Assembly (NCBI GenBank): GCA_014529385.2
Contig: CM043958.1
Location: forward strand, 75,451,169 to 75,515,168
Direction: 5' to 3'
Source: Adiantum capillus-veneris
Lineage: Eukaryota; Streptophyta; Polypodiopsida; Polypodiales; Pteridaceae
Length of the DNA stretch: 64,000 nt
Under the pieces are notes generated by a model. It saw nothing but the letters and a program-made list of their open reading frames with translations, was not told the DNA's origin and searched no databases. How positions within the stretch are numbered: the stretch's first letter is position 1; every line of letters starts with the position of its first letter. Position numbers and translations under genes: made by a program. Positions 1 to 13,908 of the stretch are shown piece by piece.

Positions 1-15
1 GGTGAGCAAACTTTT

Positions 16-2968
16 ATGCTTGGTCATGAACAACACCAGTTCTACAAGGTGGATATGAGAAGTGAGGATCAGATTGATACCGGCATTGGCAGAGTTTCTC
101 AAGACATGAAAGACAAGAAAGTACCTCTCTCTGAGATCAATGCGAGTGTTATTGACATGATTAAGTGCATGCCATTGCAAAGAAATTTATATATTGCCCT
201 CCATCAAGCCAAGAAAGTGGTATGTACTGATGAGCTACTAGCTCATTATGATGGGTATATTGCTTTTGAATTACCGCCATCTGGTAATTCTTCAGGTATG
301 AGTGGTATGGAGCAAAGACATGATAGTCACATGTGGATAGAGTATGTCACTTGTAGCAGTGATAGTTTTAATGGCATTGTCAGATTTAGTAGATGCTCTG
401 AGCATTTGCGCTGCATCAACATTGATTGTCCATTTTATTTGCGCTCAAATATGTTCAATGAGTCTCAATGGCGAGGTCGGCTTGTTAAATCCATTCCTAA
501 AGGATTGATCTCTTCTCAATATGGCACACTAGTATGCACTCATTGTGGACAGATTCCTGAATGTGTATCTACATGTCCTGCAGTAATTTACTATTGTTTG
601 CCTAGAGATAAGCATAATTGTACTAGGTGTGCTTTGCATCTTGGAGAATATAATCATCCATGTGTAGAAGGGAGGAGTCAGATGGTTGAAAGTCACATAG
701 ATGAAATGTTGCTTGATCGAGCAAGTCGGGACCCTATGGTGACTGCGAAACAATTGGAGCGGGCCACCACTAATATCTTATCATGGAAAAGCTTATTGGA
801 GCAGGTTCAACTGCAAGTGTAATGATTGAAGATTTGGAATTTGCTGAATTCCTTGACAGTATGACTCCCCTGTCAAATTAAAGGAGAGTCGAACGAAGTT
901 TGGAGTCTGCAAAAAGATCAAAGAATATCACTTCAAAAGGTCTTGATGCAGTGCTTGACTTGAAAAGCAAGTGCAGATATCCTTTTATCCATAGTATCCT
1001 TTTTCCAGGCCAATTGGGTGATAAAGTACATCCTCATGTATTTAAAATGTCAATTAAGGGACCGGGTAATGGAGTTGATTTGGTGAATCGCATGCGTCTT
1101 GGAGGTAATTGGGAGCAATGTGGGTGCACTTTGATCATGTTCACAGTGTTCAAGGATGGCCGACTATGTCAGCGCATGTCTACGCCCCTTACGTACGAGA
1201 GCTACTCACCATTGCAACTACCGAGTTTAGCGTGGAAAATAAATATGCTCAGATTGAATTTTGGAAGATGCTGAACAATGTGGTTAAGCAACAGGGTTTT
1301 GATAAGCCAGAGTTTAGGAGATTTATGGCAGATGAAGCCAGTGCCAATTGGATTGCTGTGAGTACTATTTATTTTGGGGGAGCAAATAAGTCTACTCCAG
1401 ACAAAGAGAGATAATGTTTGTTTCATTGGGAGCAAAGTATGGTTCGACATACTGTCAAGTGCATCCGTCCAGCATTTCAAGAGGAGCACAAGATTTTGTG
1501 TCGCAAGTGGAGAACTGCACCTACAGAGAATGCGGCTGAGCATTGTAAGGGAGACCTTAGAAGATTTTGGAAAACCGGGAATGGCCATTGAAGGGGAGAT
1601 TTATTCATTGGAGACATGGTTGGCTTGGTGGGATGTACGAGTGCCTCATTGGGGGGAAAGATTTGTATCACAAGATGCTGCAGGTATCTTTGTTCCTAAC
1701 ACAAACTTGTCTGAGTCAAAACATGCTAGTATGCGTGCCTCGGTTGGTTACAAGGATCACATAAGTTTGTATGAGGCAGCATGTGCAGATATGGCTTTAG
1801 CTGTGCTTCAAAGTGTGACATATAATGCCTATTTGAAAGGTGTTGGGAGCTCCACCGGTCCCAGCATTAAAGATTTGGCAGACTGCTTCATGAACCGACC
1901 TTCATCTGCTTCCGCGGCAGTTGGAAAGAAACTAGTTGACCTCACACATTCTTCAATGCATGAAATGGGTGTCAATAGTCCAGAAATGAATAGAAATATA
2001 CTCCAAGAGAAGAGTATTAGAAAAAAGAGGCCAATTTTTGCTGATGCAAATATTGTCTTGGAGGAGGATAGCCACAGGCCAGAGTATGTTACAATGACAA
2101 CTTCAATTGGTGGGCTTCAACACAAAAAAAAAGCTTCAAAGGATGTCCCATATCCCGAAGTAAATGTAGCAAAGTCAGTTTGGGCAAGAAGGAGAACAGA
2201 ACCTGGGCGAAAGATGACTTGTTTTGGTGTAGTGTCAAAAGATGGAGATCGATGTGGGCGGTTTATTAATGCCTGTTCAACGGATGCCAAAATAGGGGTG
2301 CGAGCTCCTTGTTTTTGGGGTCGCAGGAAAATAGTCGAAGGGCCACCAGGTCCAGCTCCCGGTGTTTGGGTGGTCGCAGAGGGCACAAATTTGCAACCTC
2401 AAGAGGTAACGTAACTGCAAGACAATGGTTTTGTTTTGCGAACAGGAGTTGCATCAGCATCAAGAATGCATGAAACAGTTCCATTGAACCAAAGAGTTGC
2501 TAGCAGCATCCGTCCCAAATTTAGAGATGGAAAGATTGTGAAATGGAGATCACGATTAACAAAGGAGTTTCATGGCAAGATTGAAGTGGGTAGAACTATG
2601 GCAGCAGAGCTGGTGCGAGAGGTCATTGTGGTTTGCAATGAAAACATGTTTTCTATGTTAATACTGTGGGGTCAAGTGCAAAGGGAGTGACATACTCTGT
2701 GATGTCAGATTTTCCTAGATGTACTTGCGAGGATTTTCAAAACCGAGAGAGCAAGCGCCTTGTGTATATGCCATGTAAGCACATTTACTTCATATTTCTG
2801 CAAGTACTTGGCCTTGACCCTCATGCTCATGAGTTCATGCATCAGGCGGCTTTAACGAAATTGGAGTTAGTCCAAGCACTTGGAGGTTCACGGGTGCTGA
2901 TGGCTATTAACTTTTGCCCCAAATATTCCAGTGCGGCAGTATTTTTTTTGTTGCACACTCCATTTTGA
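16..2968 (+). pseudogene. Decayed MULE-type transposase with SWIM zinc finger
   Basis: Pieces of one transposase lie in order on the plus strand but change frame. The N-terminal part (16-822) is open. The next part (about 835-1274) has a stop near 878-880. The core (about 1109-1414) reads like the MULE transposase domain, with a 'TIATTEF..ENKYAQIEFWKML' stretch and 'FMADEASANW'. A long C-terminal part follows (1374-2414), and a final part (about 2680-2930) carries a SWIM finger with C-x-C at 'PRCTCEDF' and C-x-H at 'MPCKH'. Frames shift near 820, 1120, 1400-1560 and after 2414. In this family the protein binds terminal inverted repeats and cuts DNA; this copy cannot make it. The gene probably starts left of the window, so the element's 5' end is not visible. 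FAR1-like host genes share the architecture, but the number of breaks argues for a dead transposon. Confidence 0.75.
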
Positions 2969-3270
2969 TATGTAGATGCAGTACACCTTTTTGGTTAATT
3001 TCAATGTTGATGGAGGGTTTTTGGCATGTGTTAGAGATAGAACAATTTAAAATTATTTTTATAGGTTAAGAAACTAGGTAAAGAGTATCTCTAACCAACA
3101 AAAATCCAAGATATTGTGGTGTGTTGTCGACTCTGCCTACACGTCCAAACCAAGTGTGCCTCTCTCTCATCCGGCACCTCCTTATATTACCATCAAGGAG
3201 TTACAACCATAACATGTCTGACCACACTAGGTGGCCGGACTCCACCTTCACAACCACACACCACAATATA

Positions 3271-3570
3271 TACAACTAATATATTGCACAAGGATATAAA
3301 AAAACATTGTATGTTTTGCAAAGTTTATGGTTTGCGTAATTTTGTATTACAAGGATATCAAAAAAAGGTTTGCGGTTTGCGTAATTTTGTATTACAAGGA
3401 TATCAATTTTTTTTAATGGTTTGCGTAATTTTGTATTGCAACTAATATATTGCACAAGGATATCAAAAAAATTTGTATTGCAAAGATATCAAAAAAAAGT
3501 TTATGGTTTGCGTAATTTTGTATTGCAACTAATATATTGCACAAGGATATAAAAAAAATTTGATAGTTTT
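3271..3570. repeat. AT-rich tandem repeat, variable unit
   Basis: Two phrases recur about four to five times: 'tttatggtttgcgtaatttt' followed by 'gtattacaaggatatcaaaa', and 'gcaactaatatattgcacaa'. Units are about 45-75 bp with different A-run lengths, so this is a degenerate higher-order array. The DNA on both sides (2969-3270 and 3571-3940) has no gene I can support. Confidence 0.7.
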
Positions 3571-3946
3571 GCTCGGTTTATGGTTTGCTCACTTTTATTG
3601 GCTCGGATTTTGGGATTCCTCCACTAGAGTAAAAGGACTGTAGAACAAAAGGGAGAGGAGCTAGGACTCACCATCCCTTTGTCTACCGATTATTGTACTT
3701 GCCTCATGATCTCCTCTTGTTGAGCTTGGGAAACTCAATAAGGAGGCTTGTTAGGCGGTGATCTTCCTGGTAGGAGCTCAATTCGATGGTCATCATCCCC
3801 TCATTTTGGAGGTAAGTTCATAGGGATATCATCGATGAACACATCTTGGAATCCTTAGAAAATTAGACAAGTTTAACTCTTCTTGATTCCTATCATTTAC
3901 ATTTGATGAAACATTAGGACCTTTTAGGGACTCTTTGACAAAAATC

Positions 3947-4525
3947 ATGTACGCAGAAAGTGAGCTCTTCATTGATTCGAAGTTCGTCACACTTCGGAGA
4001 TATGCTCCTAGGATGACATTGGAACAGCAAGTAGCACGGTTTTGCCAAGGACTCATCGACCCCTTGAACAACCGACTAGAAGCTCTCAGGCCAGCAACTC
4101 TGCAAGATGCGTTGCTAAGGGCCAAACCGTTAGCTAAAGAGATTCAGAGGACTACCCAAGATAGTCAATACTATTTGTCAAAGAGGGCCAAGCCAGACAA
4201 CTGGAGTAACAGACCAATCAACCCTGCATACAACCATCGTCCGGTAGTAGCTACTACGGCAGCTATCGAGTTTTCCAATATAAAATGCTTTGAATGCCAG
4301 GAGTATGGACATTACAAAAGTCGATGTCCAAAAAGGATTTCCCAAACATCTGGTGCTAATAATGTACCTCTGAACGTCAACGGGCAAGGAGGCCGAGGAA
4401 GAGGAAACATAGGACAAGGAAGCGGAGCTTTCGCTAATGCCGCAGTGAGACAACCAACTGTGGGTGACGAAGCTGATGAGAGAGCAGCTCTGTATGCTAC
4501 AACTGCTAATCCTAGTGAGCAGTAA
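3947..4525 (+). pseudogene. Ty3/gypsy Gag fragment with CCHC zinc knuckle
   Basis: An open frame of about 190 codons matches the C-terminal half of a retrotransposon Gag. It has the '...LRRYAPRMT.EQQVARFCQGL' and 'LRPATLQDAL..AK' segments of the retrotrans_gag domain, then a CCHC knuckle (CFECQEYGHYKSRC) and a Gly/Arg-rich tail. Gag packages the element RNA in virus-like particles. The N-terminal half of Gag and all of Pol are missing, so this is an internally deleted element. The first ATG is at 3947, but the true start is lost. A polypurine tract lies about 170 bp downstream, as expected if protease, RT and integrase were deleted. Confidence 0.75.
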
Positions 4526-4700
4526 CTCAAAGCACCAGGATCTCATCAAAGTTCAGCAGAATAAGAAGCATAAAGCTAAAGACTATTCTATTCTCAAAGG
4601 ATGTCTTTACTTTAGACAAAGGGTATATGTACCTAAGTAGTTAGCATAGACTTTATCCAGATGTATTCTTGAGATGAGGACATCTCAAATTTTTCACGTT

Positions 4701-5440
<740 letters not shown>

Positions 5441-7755
5441 TCAGAAATTTGAGTGGATTTCAGCCCCTAATCACGGTAAAATCATTTTAATTGATGCTTT
5501 TCTGCAAATCTCTTCATCATTCTCTTAATTCCTCATCTATTCTGCTTAATCATAGCTATATTTCTCAATAGCTGCTCTCTAATTCTCCATATCATTATTC
5601 TATTACATAATCATCATCCAATAGTTAATTATGCAAGAAATTAACCTCTTCTAATCATAGATTAATGCATGATTAGTAAGCGGAAATCTTCCACTAGTTG
5701 GCATAGTAATTAATTGTCAAGCCGGTAATGATGTGGATTTGGTTAATTTCATTCTATTACCACACAATATTGGTGTAGCTAAGTTAGATTCAATTTATTC
5801 ATAGATTAGGATGTAATTAAGGGAAATTAATCCGTCATTAAGCCACTAAGAAGGGAATTTTCTCTCACCTATGCATACGATAATTCTGCATCTTTCTACT
5901 TGCATTAGGAAGGTGATTGAGTATGTCTAATTCATCTCCCTAGTGATTTGATTAGTAAAATTCTGAAATTCTTAATTACCTAGGCCAAGTGCTTAACTTT
6001 AGAGCCAGTTCCCATAGGACAAATAAAGTATTATAAAAAAAAATTGATATTGCTCGAAGGAAATCTAATTCTCTCGTATAAGAAGGATTGTTCAGTGATT
6101 CTAATCTGTCATCTTGATTGTTATGGTACTCTCGGACATTAGTTCTTTTTCTCCGAGTTGTCAATTAAGTAGTGAGTATAAAATGGCCCCGGTAAAGAGA
6201 ACTCGCTTCGGTGGTGCCCACGACCGCGAGGCAGGAACAAGCAACGTGAATGGAAAAGGAAAAGCTCCGATGGACGACTAGTACCGGCCATCTCACGGGC
6301 CAATGGCGAGGAAATGGAGGAGGTAGGTCACATTTTAAATTCAAGTTGTTTAATTTAACATTGCATACGATAAGTTAGGAAAGAACATATCCCTAAACAT
6401 GTTGGAGAAATCCGACGGAAACCTCCGCATTTGAATTCAATTGTATATTAAAGTCTAAGTAGGAAAGAATGGTTGATGGATATACTGTTTGAAATAGGAA
6501 AGAATGTCTGCTAGGGAAAATTTAGCTCGGCATGTTCATTTCTATTTCCAATGTTGATACTAGTCTGAACCCCCTCCTGGCAGAGTTCCTGGTTAAGGGC
6601 TCTTGAATCCACGTCTGCTGGTTAAGCGGTGGGAACCCACGTCTTGCTTTCTATGCAGTGGGAATGTCCATGTCGTGCTTTCTATGCGGTGGACATACCT
6701 AGTTGTATGGACAGCTAGGCGACAACGGGAGGAGTAAACTCTCGCTGGAGAGGGGATGTTGTACCTCCAGAACATTGGAATTTTAATGAATAAGTTTGAG
6801 TAGAATTTTTACTAGAGTTACTGTCTTGGTGCCGCTTTGCAATGCTGATTGAAGGGCTGTCTTAACGAACCTTGTAAATCGGAATCTAATCAAGGAATTT
6901 TTGAACAACCATTGTGGTAGTAATTAGGACACACAAGGAAGTGTGAGTGTGGGGGTGGAAAGCGGGGGCTTGGCTCAGGTTGCCAATGCCTATGAGAAGG
7001 GTGGTCTCGATTGGTCGGGAACTCTCCGTCCCCATAGTGTTATAAATCGATGCTAGTATTACTCATTGCCCCAAGAGCAGCGAAGCCTCAAGTGTACGTG
7101 CCTCTGAAACATGGGGAAAAAGGCACTCAAGACTTCTCTCCTCTTGGAAGGTGGGTCTTAGGATCGCTAGATAAGTTAATCACGCTTCCCCTGCGGGGTG
7201 GAACTAGATCTCGATGCTAGTAGGCTCGAACTTGACTCACTTTGTGATGAGATATCGTCCGCTAGATGAACCATAAACCACTTTGTTTGCTTCCGCTGTA
7301 GATCTAGTGGCCACCAGGTTTACCATCAGATCGGTCGTTTGAGACGATGGGGTGGGGACCTCACACCCTGGAACTACTTTCTTGGGGTAGACTCTAGTGT
7401 TGTTGTGCCTCCAATGAGGTGGATAGTCCGTGGCTAGGGCTATTCTTCATGGTGGCACCAGAGGCCACCGATCGTTGGGGTAGGCTTGACTTGATTTCCG
7501 ATATGCTGATGGTGCTAGTGGATACGGTCTTTGATGGTGTCTTGCGGCTCGTCTTCTCCTATTGGTCTATTAGAGGGAGAAGCTCTTCTCTAGGTGATGG
7601 AGCTAATAGGCTCCCCCTTATGCGGCGTCTACTAGGTAATGATGCATTTTGTTGGGTGGCTCTCTTCTAGCCTATGGTTGATTCTACTAGCTTTTTTGGA
7701 TATGTATGCTGTGTGATTGATTCTTGAGTCTTGGATGGAGTTTTGTGTGGGAGAG
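5441..7755. other. Gene-poor intergenic or degraded repeat DNA
   Basis: No coding region can be supported. At 6600-6710 a phrase resembling 'cgtcttgctttctatgcagt' is repeated imperfectly two to three times. The GC-richer stretch at 6950-7670 has short frames without recognisable domains. Confidence 0.5.
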
Positions 7756-7829
7756 TACCTACCCTATGACAGGGGGTTCGTTCCTTGTCATAGGATACCT
7801 ACCCTATGACAGGGGGTTCGTTCCCTATG
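7756..7829. repeat. 40-bp tandem duplication
   Basis: The sequence starting tacctaccctatgacagggg is present at 7756 and again at 7796, almost identical. Confidence 0.9.
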
Positions 7830-8914
7830 GCAACCATACATGTTCCTTTATGTTGCTATTGAGCTACTGATGCATTGCGATCTAGGTTCTTGTTGTGATG
7901 CCATGGCTCGGTTTGGGCATGGATTTCTCAATAAATGTTTTGCTTTTAATATATTTTTCTCCACTCACTATTGTGAGTTTGGAAAAAAAAATCAAAGAAA
8001 GACAAAGCTTCCATGTGTCGCAGTGTGCACTCTGTGGTTCATTTCAAAGAAAGCCTCAAGAAACATTTGATTTGAAGTGCAAAAGAAACATTTGATTTGA
8101 AGTGCAAAAGTGAAGGGTAAGTACTCAGATGGTAGAATGGTAGAAAGTGAACGCTGTTGATCCCATACTAAAGTCAAAAAACTTAGTACTCTATCTATCT
8201 ATATCTATACTGTAATAAAAGGGGGAGGGATTTTGGCTCCTTCCCCCCGCCCCCCGCCCCCCAACATGTGGCGTTCTTAGATGCCTCCGGTAGGAGAGAG
8301 AGTGAGAGTGAGAGAGAGAGAGAGAGGATTTGTGCGGTCCGACAAGGAGGGAGGGTGGGGAAGAGAAAGAGGGAGGACTCAGGAGTTGTCATTAGAGGAG
8401 GCGCAAGCACGGTCAGAAGAGACGGGATTTAATTTCTTTGAAGAGGAGTGTCCCGTGCAAGCTATTAACTATAGGGCGGCCGTCACCTGCAAGTCTCTCT
8501 CCATCTCTACTCTTGAGTCCCCTTTTCCTTTTCCTAGCTCTTCCTTCTCCGCTTCACTTGCGTTGTGCACACGTACACCTACAGGAGCGGCGAGCCTGGT
8601 GAAGTTGCGGATCTTCCATGGCCGCAGGGTGAGAGGCTGGATGACATCGGGCACTCTATTGTGAGACAAGCCAGCTCCTACGGCGTGCAGCATCAGCAAG
8701 TTGCTCATGTTGATGCTCCTTATCCTGCTATAGGTCAATATTAATGTCCCCGTTGCCTATACAGCCTTCAAGCCACAACCACTCCATTTTACTCTATCGT
8801 CGCTCTCTCAGTGACGACAAAGACCCTCTCGCAGTAGCCGTTGCTTTACTTGCGTGCTTGGAGCTTTCCATTGCCACGGCCCATACAGACGTACCTATGA
8901 GCATTAAAATCTCT

Positions 8915-8916
8915 CT

Positions 8917-8956
<40 letters not shown>

Positions 8957-8961
8957 TGCGT

Positions 8962-8992
<31 letters not shown>
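8915..8992. repeat. Compound (CT)n(CG)n(CA)n microsatellite
   Basis: A CT tract passes through cgcgcgcgtgcgtg into a CA tract. Confidence 0.95.
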
Positions 8993-9136
8993 TAACAGCA
9001 GCAGCTGGAGCACTTGCTGAAGAAGCCCGCCTCCGAAAAGTAGGAGCTATAGAGACTTTGAGCACCAAGAGTGTGGGCATGAGTGCACGATATGTGTGTG
9101 TGCGTGTGCGTGTGCGTGTGCGCGTGCTGAGACACA

Positions 9137-9248
<112 letters not shown>

Positions 9249-9361
9249 AGAGCCACATTTATCTTCTACTGTGGCAAGAGAGGCGACAAACCTCAAAGTC
9301 AACTGCAACCCCAGGCTGATGGGAGCAACAACAAGGAGTGCATATTATGGTGTGTTGCGCG

Positions 9362-9492
<131 letters not shown>

Positions 9493-9550
9493 CATGCCAT
9501 AGCCACCTCACGTGCTTTGCTGAATGCGTCAGTCGTGTGCATATTCCACT

Positions 9551-9743
<193 letters not shown>

Positions 9744-9949
9744 GCCTGCGATTTCTCCTGCATCAATTCACTTAAGAGAGGGGAAAGCAACGATGACCAT
9801 CAACACTAGCATCGTTGAAAATCCATCAAGCATGCTAGCTCCATGGCCTCGCGCAATATCCGACAATGTCCTTACACTGTAGTGTGTCAAGGTTTATTAG
9901 TGCTGGGGGGAGCTGTTTGAAGACGCCAGGCACGAGGCCATCACATGCA

Positions 9950-9980
<31 letters not shown>

Positions 9981-10066
9981 ATATACACACACATCCTGCC
10001 CCGGACATGGCTTAGCCTCTTTGCTCCGGCAGGTGTGGACTGTAGCTCGGCAATACAGGCGGCTAG

Positions 10067-10211
<145 letters not shown>

Positions 10212-10249
10212 AGATTTGCAGCCCGTGTTCGAGAAGAATCATGTTTCCA

Positions 10250-10450
10250 AACATACAAATTTCATTTCCTTGCACTTGCCAAGAATAAATTTAAGAAAAT
10301 TAGCTTTATTTCTCAGGTTTTTATACTATTTTCCTCTATTTTGGGGTGGAATTTCTCCTTTTTTACTTATCCTTGACCGACATTTTTGAAATTGAAAATG
10401 GCACTATATTAAACTGATACATATTTTTCCCAAACACTGTTTGTGGCATT
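10250..10450 (+). repeat. Dispersed repeat, copy 1 (copy 2 at 19530)
   Basis: This stretch aligns along about 200 bp with 19530-19735 in the same orientation. Both contain ttttggggtggaatttctcc and a cacatttttccc(t/a)aacact ending. Identity is clear by eye but well below that of recent copies. The two copies sit on either side of the CACTA element. The family is not recognised. Confidence 0.75.
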
Positions 10451-10646
10451 TGCCTGATGTTGTTTTACGTTGTTTTCCTTGCGGCTGTCCATTTATTGTC
10501 TTCATCGTTGGCGGTCGCAATTGCTAAGCAACACCAATGTCATACAGGACTCGGGAGTCTACATCAAAGGTTGTCTTGGTAAAGAGGATCAATCGCATCC
10601 TTTGGATATTGGACGCCTTCTTTATAACGATGTTATACCATAGGAA

Positions 10647-10784
<138 letters not shown>

Positions 10785-11769
10785 AGTGGTGGTTGGTGAA
10801 AACCAACTTATTATGAGGTTGAGGAATCGAGGATGACCAGTTGCATGAACAGCCTTTGACCTACAAAGCCGAGAAGCAGAGCCTAGGACTGAGAGGAGTT
10901 GTCTTGGTCGTAGCGAGTTGTAACTTGCTAAGTTGCTACGACTCACGAGTACGTCATGATGTTGCCCATCAATACCATGATGTAGAGCACGAGCAGTGCA
11001 ACCAGGATGGTAAATGTTTACTGCAGCTTACGCATTTGGCAAGGCATGCGTGAGTCAAAGAGATGAGATTATGTGAAGGGCCGTTGAAATAGGATCTACG
11101 ATGGCGCGCACTACAAGAGGTCACTTAAATTTCAGCATCAAATTACCGGCACCAATGGCGGGCGTCGCTATATGTGTAGATAAGTATGGATGGAGATGCA
11201 TATTTAAAAACAATTAATTTTTAAATTTTCGATGCGTGTACCGATACCTTTTCCGACGCGTCTATCGACACCTGTTCTAACGGCTGTACCGATTTTTGTA
11301 CCGTCGGACCTTGCAAAAAACAAACCGGCGGGCTTTTCCTGTGCATTTCGCTTATTCTTGCGCCTTTTCTCCCGCTCTCTTCCTCCTCACCTCTTGCACA
11401 TCTGGTGCGAAACAAGTTGTTGGAGGTGCTAATCTTGCTCGTGGACTACTCCATAGCACTAAGGTGAGATTGTTTTCAAGTTTACTTGTAGGTTTAGGGT
11501 GGTTTAGGGTTTAACATGGTGTGTGTATGTGCATTTTTTGCAGGTTCGAGGACGTTTACAACACCTTTTCTTGCTCAAATAGGTTGCATGTGAGTGATTG
11601 AACTTTTAATGCATATTAAATTTATTTAAATTAATTTGTATATTGATAAAAGAAAATTTCATGCTTTAAACTTTCAAAGCTTTAAAAGAAATTATGGTTT
11701 GTGATGTGAAATTTCGTTTTGAATTAAGAAAATTTTTTGTTTTGGTTTATGAAAAAACCTTGTTTTGAA

Positions 11770-12110
11770 GAAATTTCGTTTTTGAAATTATGCACTTGAT
11801 GAGGTTTAGGTTTTAGGTTTTGATTAGGTTTAGTTTAGGTTATATGTTAGGTTATGGTATATATAGGTTATATGTTAAGTTATAAATTAGGTTATACGTT
11901 AAGTCATGTTAGGTTAGGTTAGGTTAGGTTCTAAGTAGTTAGGTTTAAATTAAGTTATTAGTTAGGTTATAGGATAGGTTAGCTAGATTATAGGTCAGGT
12001 TTAGCCAACAAATTAGGTTATTGGTTAGGTTAGGTTAGGTTAAGTTAGGTTTTAGGTTATATGTTAAGTTAACTCATGTTTATGTTATAGATGGACGTTG
12101 TGTTCTGACA
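11770..12110. repeat. TTAGG-like degenerate repeat block
   Basis: Irregular iterations of 'aggttaggttaggtt', 'aggttatatgtt' and 'ggtttaggtt'. The block resembles an insect-type telomere repeat but is irregular and lies inside the CACTA leader. Similar phrases return at 12840-13420. Confidence 0.75.
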
Positions 12111-12129
12111 GTTAGAACTTATGTACTTC

Positions 12130-12800
12130 TATGTTAATCTAAATACTTACCGGTGAAACGTCCAAATACGACCATCTACCAACGTGTAAATCGTAACCCT
12201 CTAACCCTATTAGCAAACTGAAATGACCAAGCGTTACAGTAATAATTGGATTTGGAGCGACCAAATCAAAAGTTGTCAAACCTAACCGGATTTACATAGC
12301 CTACCCTAACGCTCTAAATATAATAATGTATTAGCGGCCAAACAAAAGTCGCTAATCTAAAGCCGATAACCCTTAGCAGACTAAATGGCTTAACAATATC
12401 CTAATTTGTTTTAGAGCGCTTTACCTTAGCGGCTTTACATAGTGTGCCCTAATGCATCGTCCGAAGACCGTGCATCAGCTACTAGCCGCCAAACCACAAT
12501 CCATAGAATCCTAAGCGGCTAGACCTAAGCAAATTGAAATGGAAAAACGCTATACTAATCCAATTTGGAGCGTCCAAACCTAGGCAACTTTACATAGCGC
12601 ACCCTAATACTCTAAAATACGGCCATCTATTAGCGGCTAAACCAACACTAGTCCTAAGACGTTAACCCTAGGTGGTTAGCCCTGAAATGGCTAATTGCTA
12701 TCATAATCCAATTTGGAGCATCTTAACCTAAGCAGCTTTACACACCATACCATAAGTTCTAACTGTCCGAACACAACGTCCATCTATTAGCGGCCAAACA
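12130..12800. repeat. About 145-170 bp tandem repeat, roughly four units
   Basis: Four diverged units share the order 'ccatctattagcggccaaac', 'ctaatccaatttggagcg' and 'agcggctttacatagcg'. They lie in the non-coding leader of the CACTA element. Confidence 0.7.
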
Positions 12801-13440
12801 AAGATGACTTATGTACTTCTAAAAACACAAACTGACTTCGGTAAGGTTAGGTTTTAAGTTAGATTTAAGTTATAGGCTAGGTTAGTTTATGTTTAGGTTA
12901 TAAGTTAGGTTAGATTATACGTTAGGTTAGAGCTAGCGACAAATAGTAGAAAAAATGCAAACGAACTTTGAAGATGACTCGTGTACTTCAAAAAACGCAA
13001 AAGGACTTCAGTTAAGTTAGCCTATAGGTTAGGTTTAGGTTGTAGGTTAGGTTATTTTAGGTTTAGGTTATATGTTAGGTTAGGTTAGGTTTAGTTTATA
13101 GGTTAGGTTAAAGCTAGCAACAAAAAGTAGAAAAATGCAAACGGACTTCAGTTAAGTTAGCCTATAGATTAGGTTTAGGCTATAGATTATGTTAGGTTAG
13201 GTTAGGTTTATGTTATAGGTTAGGTGAGATTATAGGCTAGGTTAGAGCTAACGGCAAATGAATAGTAGAAAAAATGCAAACAGACTTGGAAGATGACTCG
13301 TGTACTTCTAAACATGCAAACGGACTTCAGTTAGCTTAGGTTATAGGTTAGTTTTAGGTTATAGGTTAGTTTACGTTAGGTTTAGGCTATAGGTTAGGTT
13401 AGATTATAAGCTAGGTTCGGACATGAGATTGTTAGAGCTC
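12800..13440. repeat. About 160-bp tandem repeat, four units
   Basis: Each unit has 'gatgactcgtgtacttc', 'gcaaacggacttcagttaag' and a TTAGG-rich part; the third unit is partial. It directly follows the previous array and uses different sequence. Confidence 0.75.
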
Positions 13441-13496
13441 GAGCTAGTAGCAAATAGTTGAATGTGAGATTGTTAGAGCTCGACCTAGCAGCAAAT

Positions 13497-13835
13497 CAGA
13501 CTTCAAAAGTGCACACAGACTTTAAGAACCTTAATATATAGTCATTGACCAATAAATATGATATTATTACCCTATGGTCCTAATCTCCGTGCACCTCTAG
13601 ACCGAGGTGTGTGGGAATCATAGAGAATGTGAGGTTGTTAGAGCTAGCAGGAAATAGTTGAAAAAACGCAATCGGATTTCCAAAGTGCACACAGACTTCA
13701 AGAACCTTAATATATAGTCATTGACCAATAAAGACGAGATTATTACCCTGTGGTCCTAATCTCCGTGTACCTCTAGATCGAGGTGTGTGGGGATCGGCGG
13801 GCCTGGCTAGAGAATGTGAGGTTGTCATGTATTGT
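13497..13835. repeat. 175-bp tandem duplication
   Basis: The phrases 'gtgcacacagactt', 'aaccttaatatatagtcatt' and 'ctaatctccgtg' occur at 175-bp spacing in two copies with scattered differences. Confidence 0.85.
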
Positions 13836-13908
13836 CATGTACTTAGTAGTGAGTAGTTATAACAACTAGAATGTTTTAATTATTTGTTGCATCATTGGTA
13901 GATAAAGT

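Noticed and set aside
6831-6850. TGGTGCCGCTTTGC as a primer-binding site
   Set aside because: Only the first part resembles the tRNA-Asp site; no LTR end (CA) precedes it and no matching LTR pair exists.
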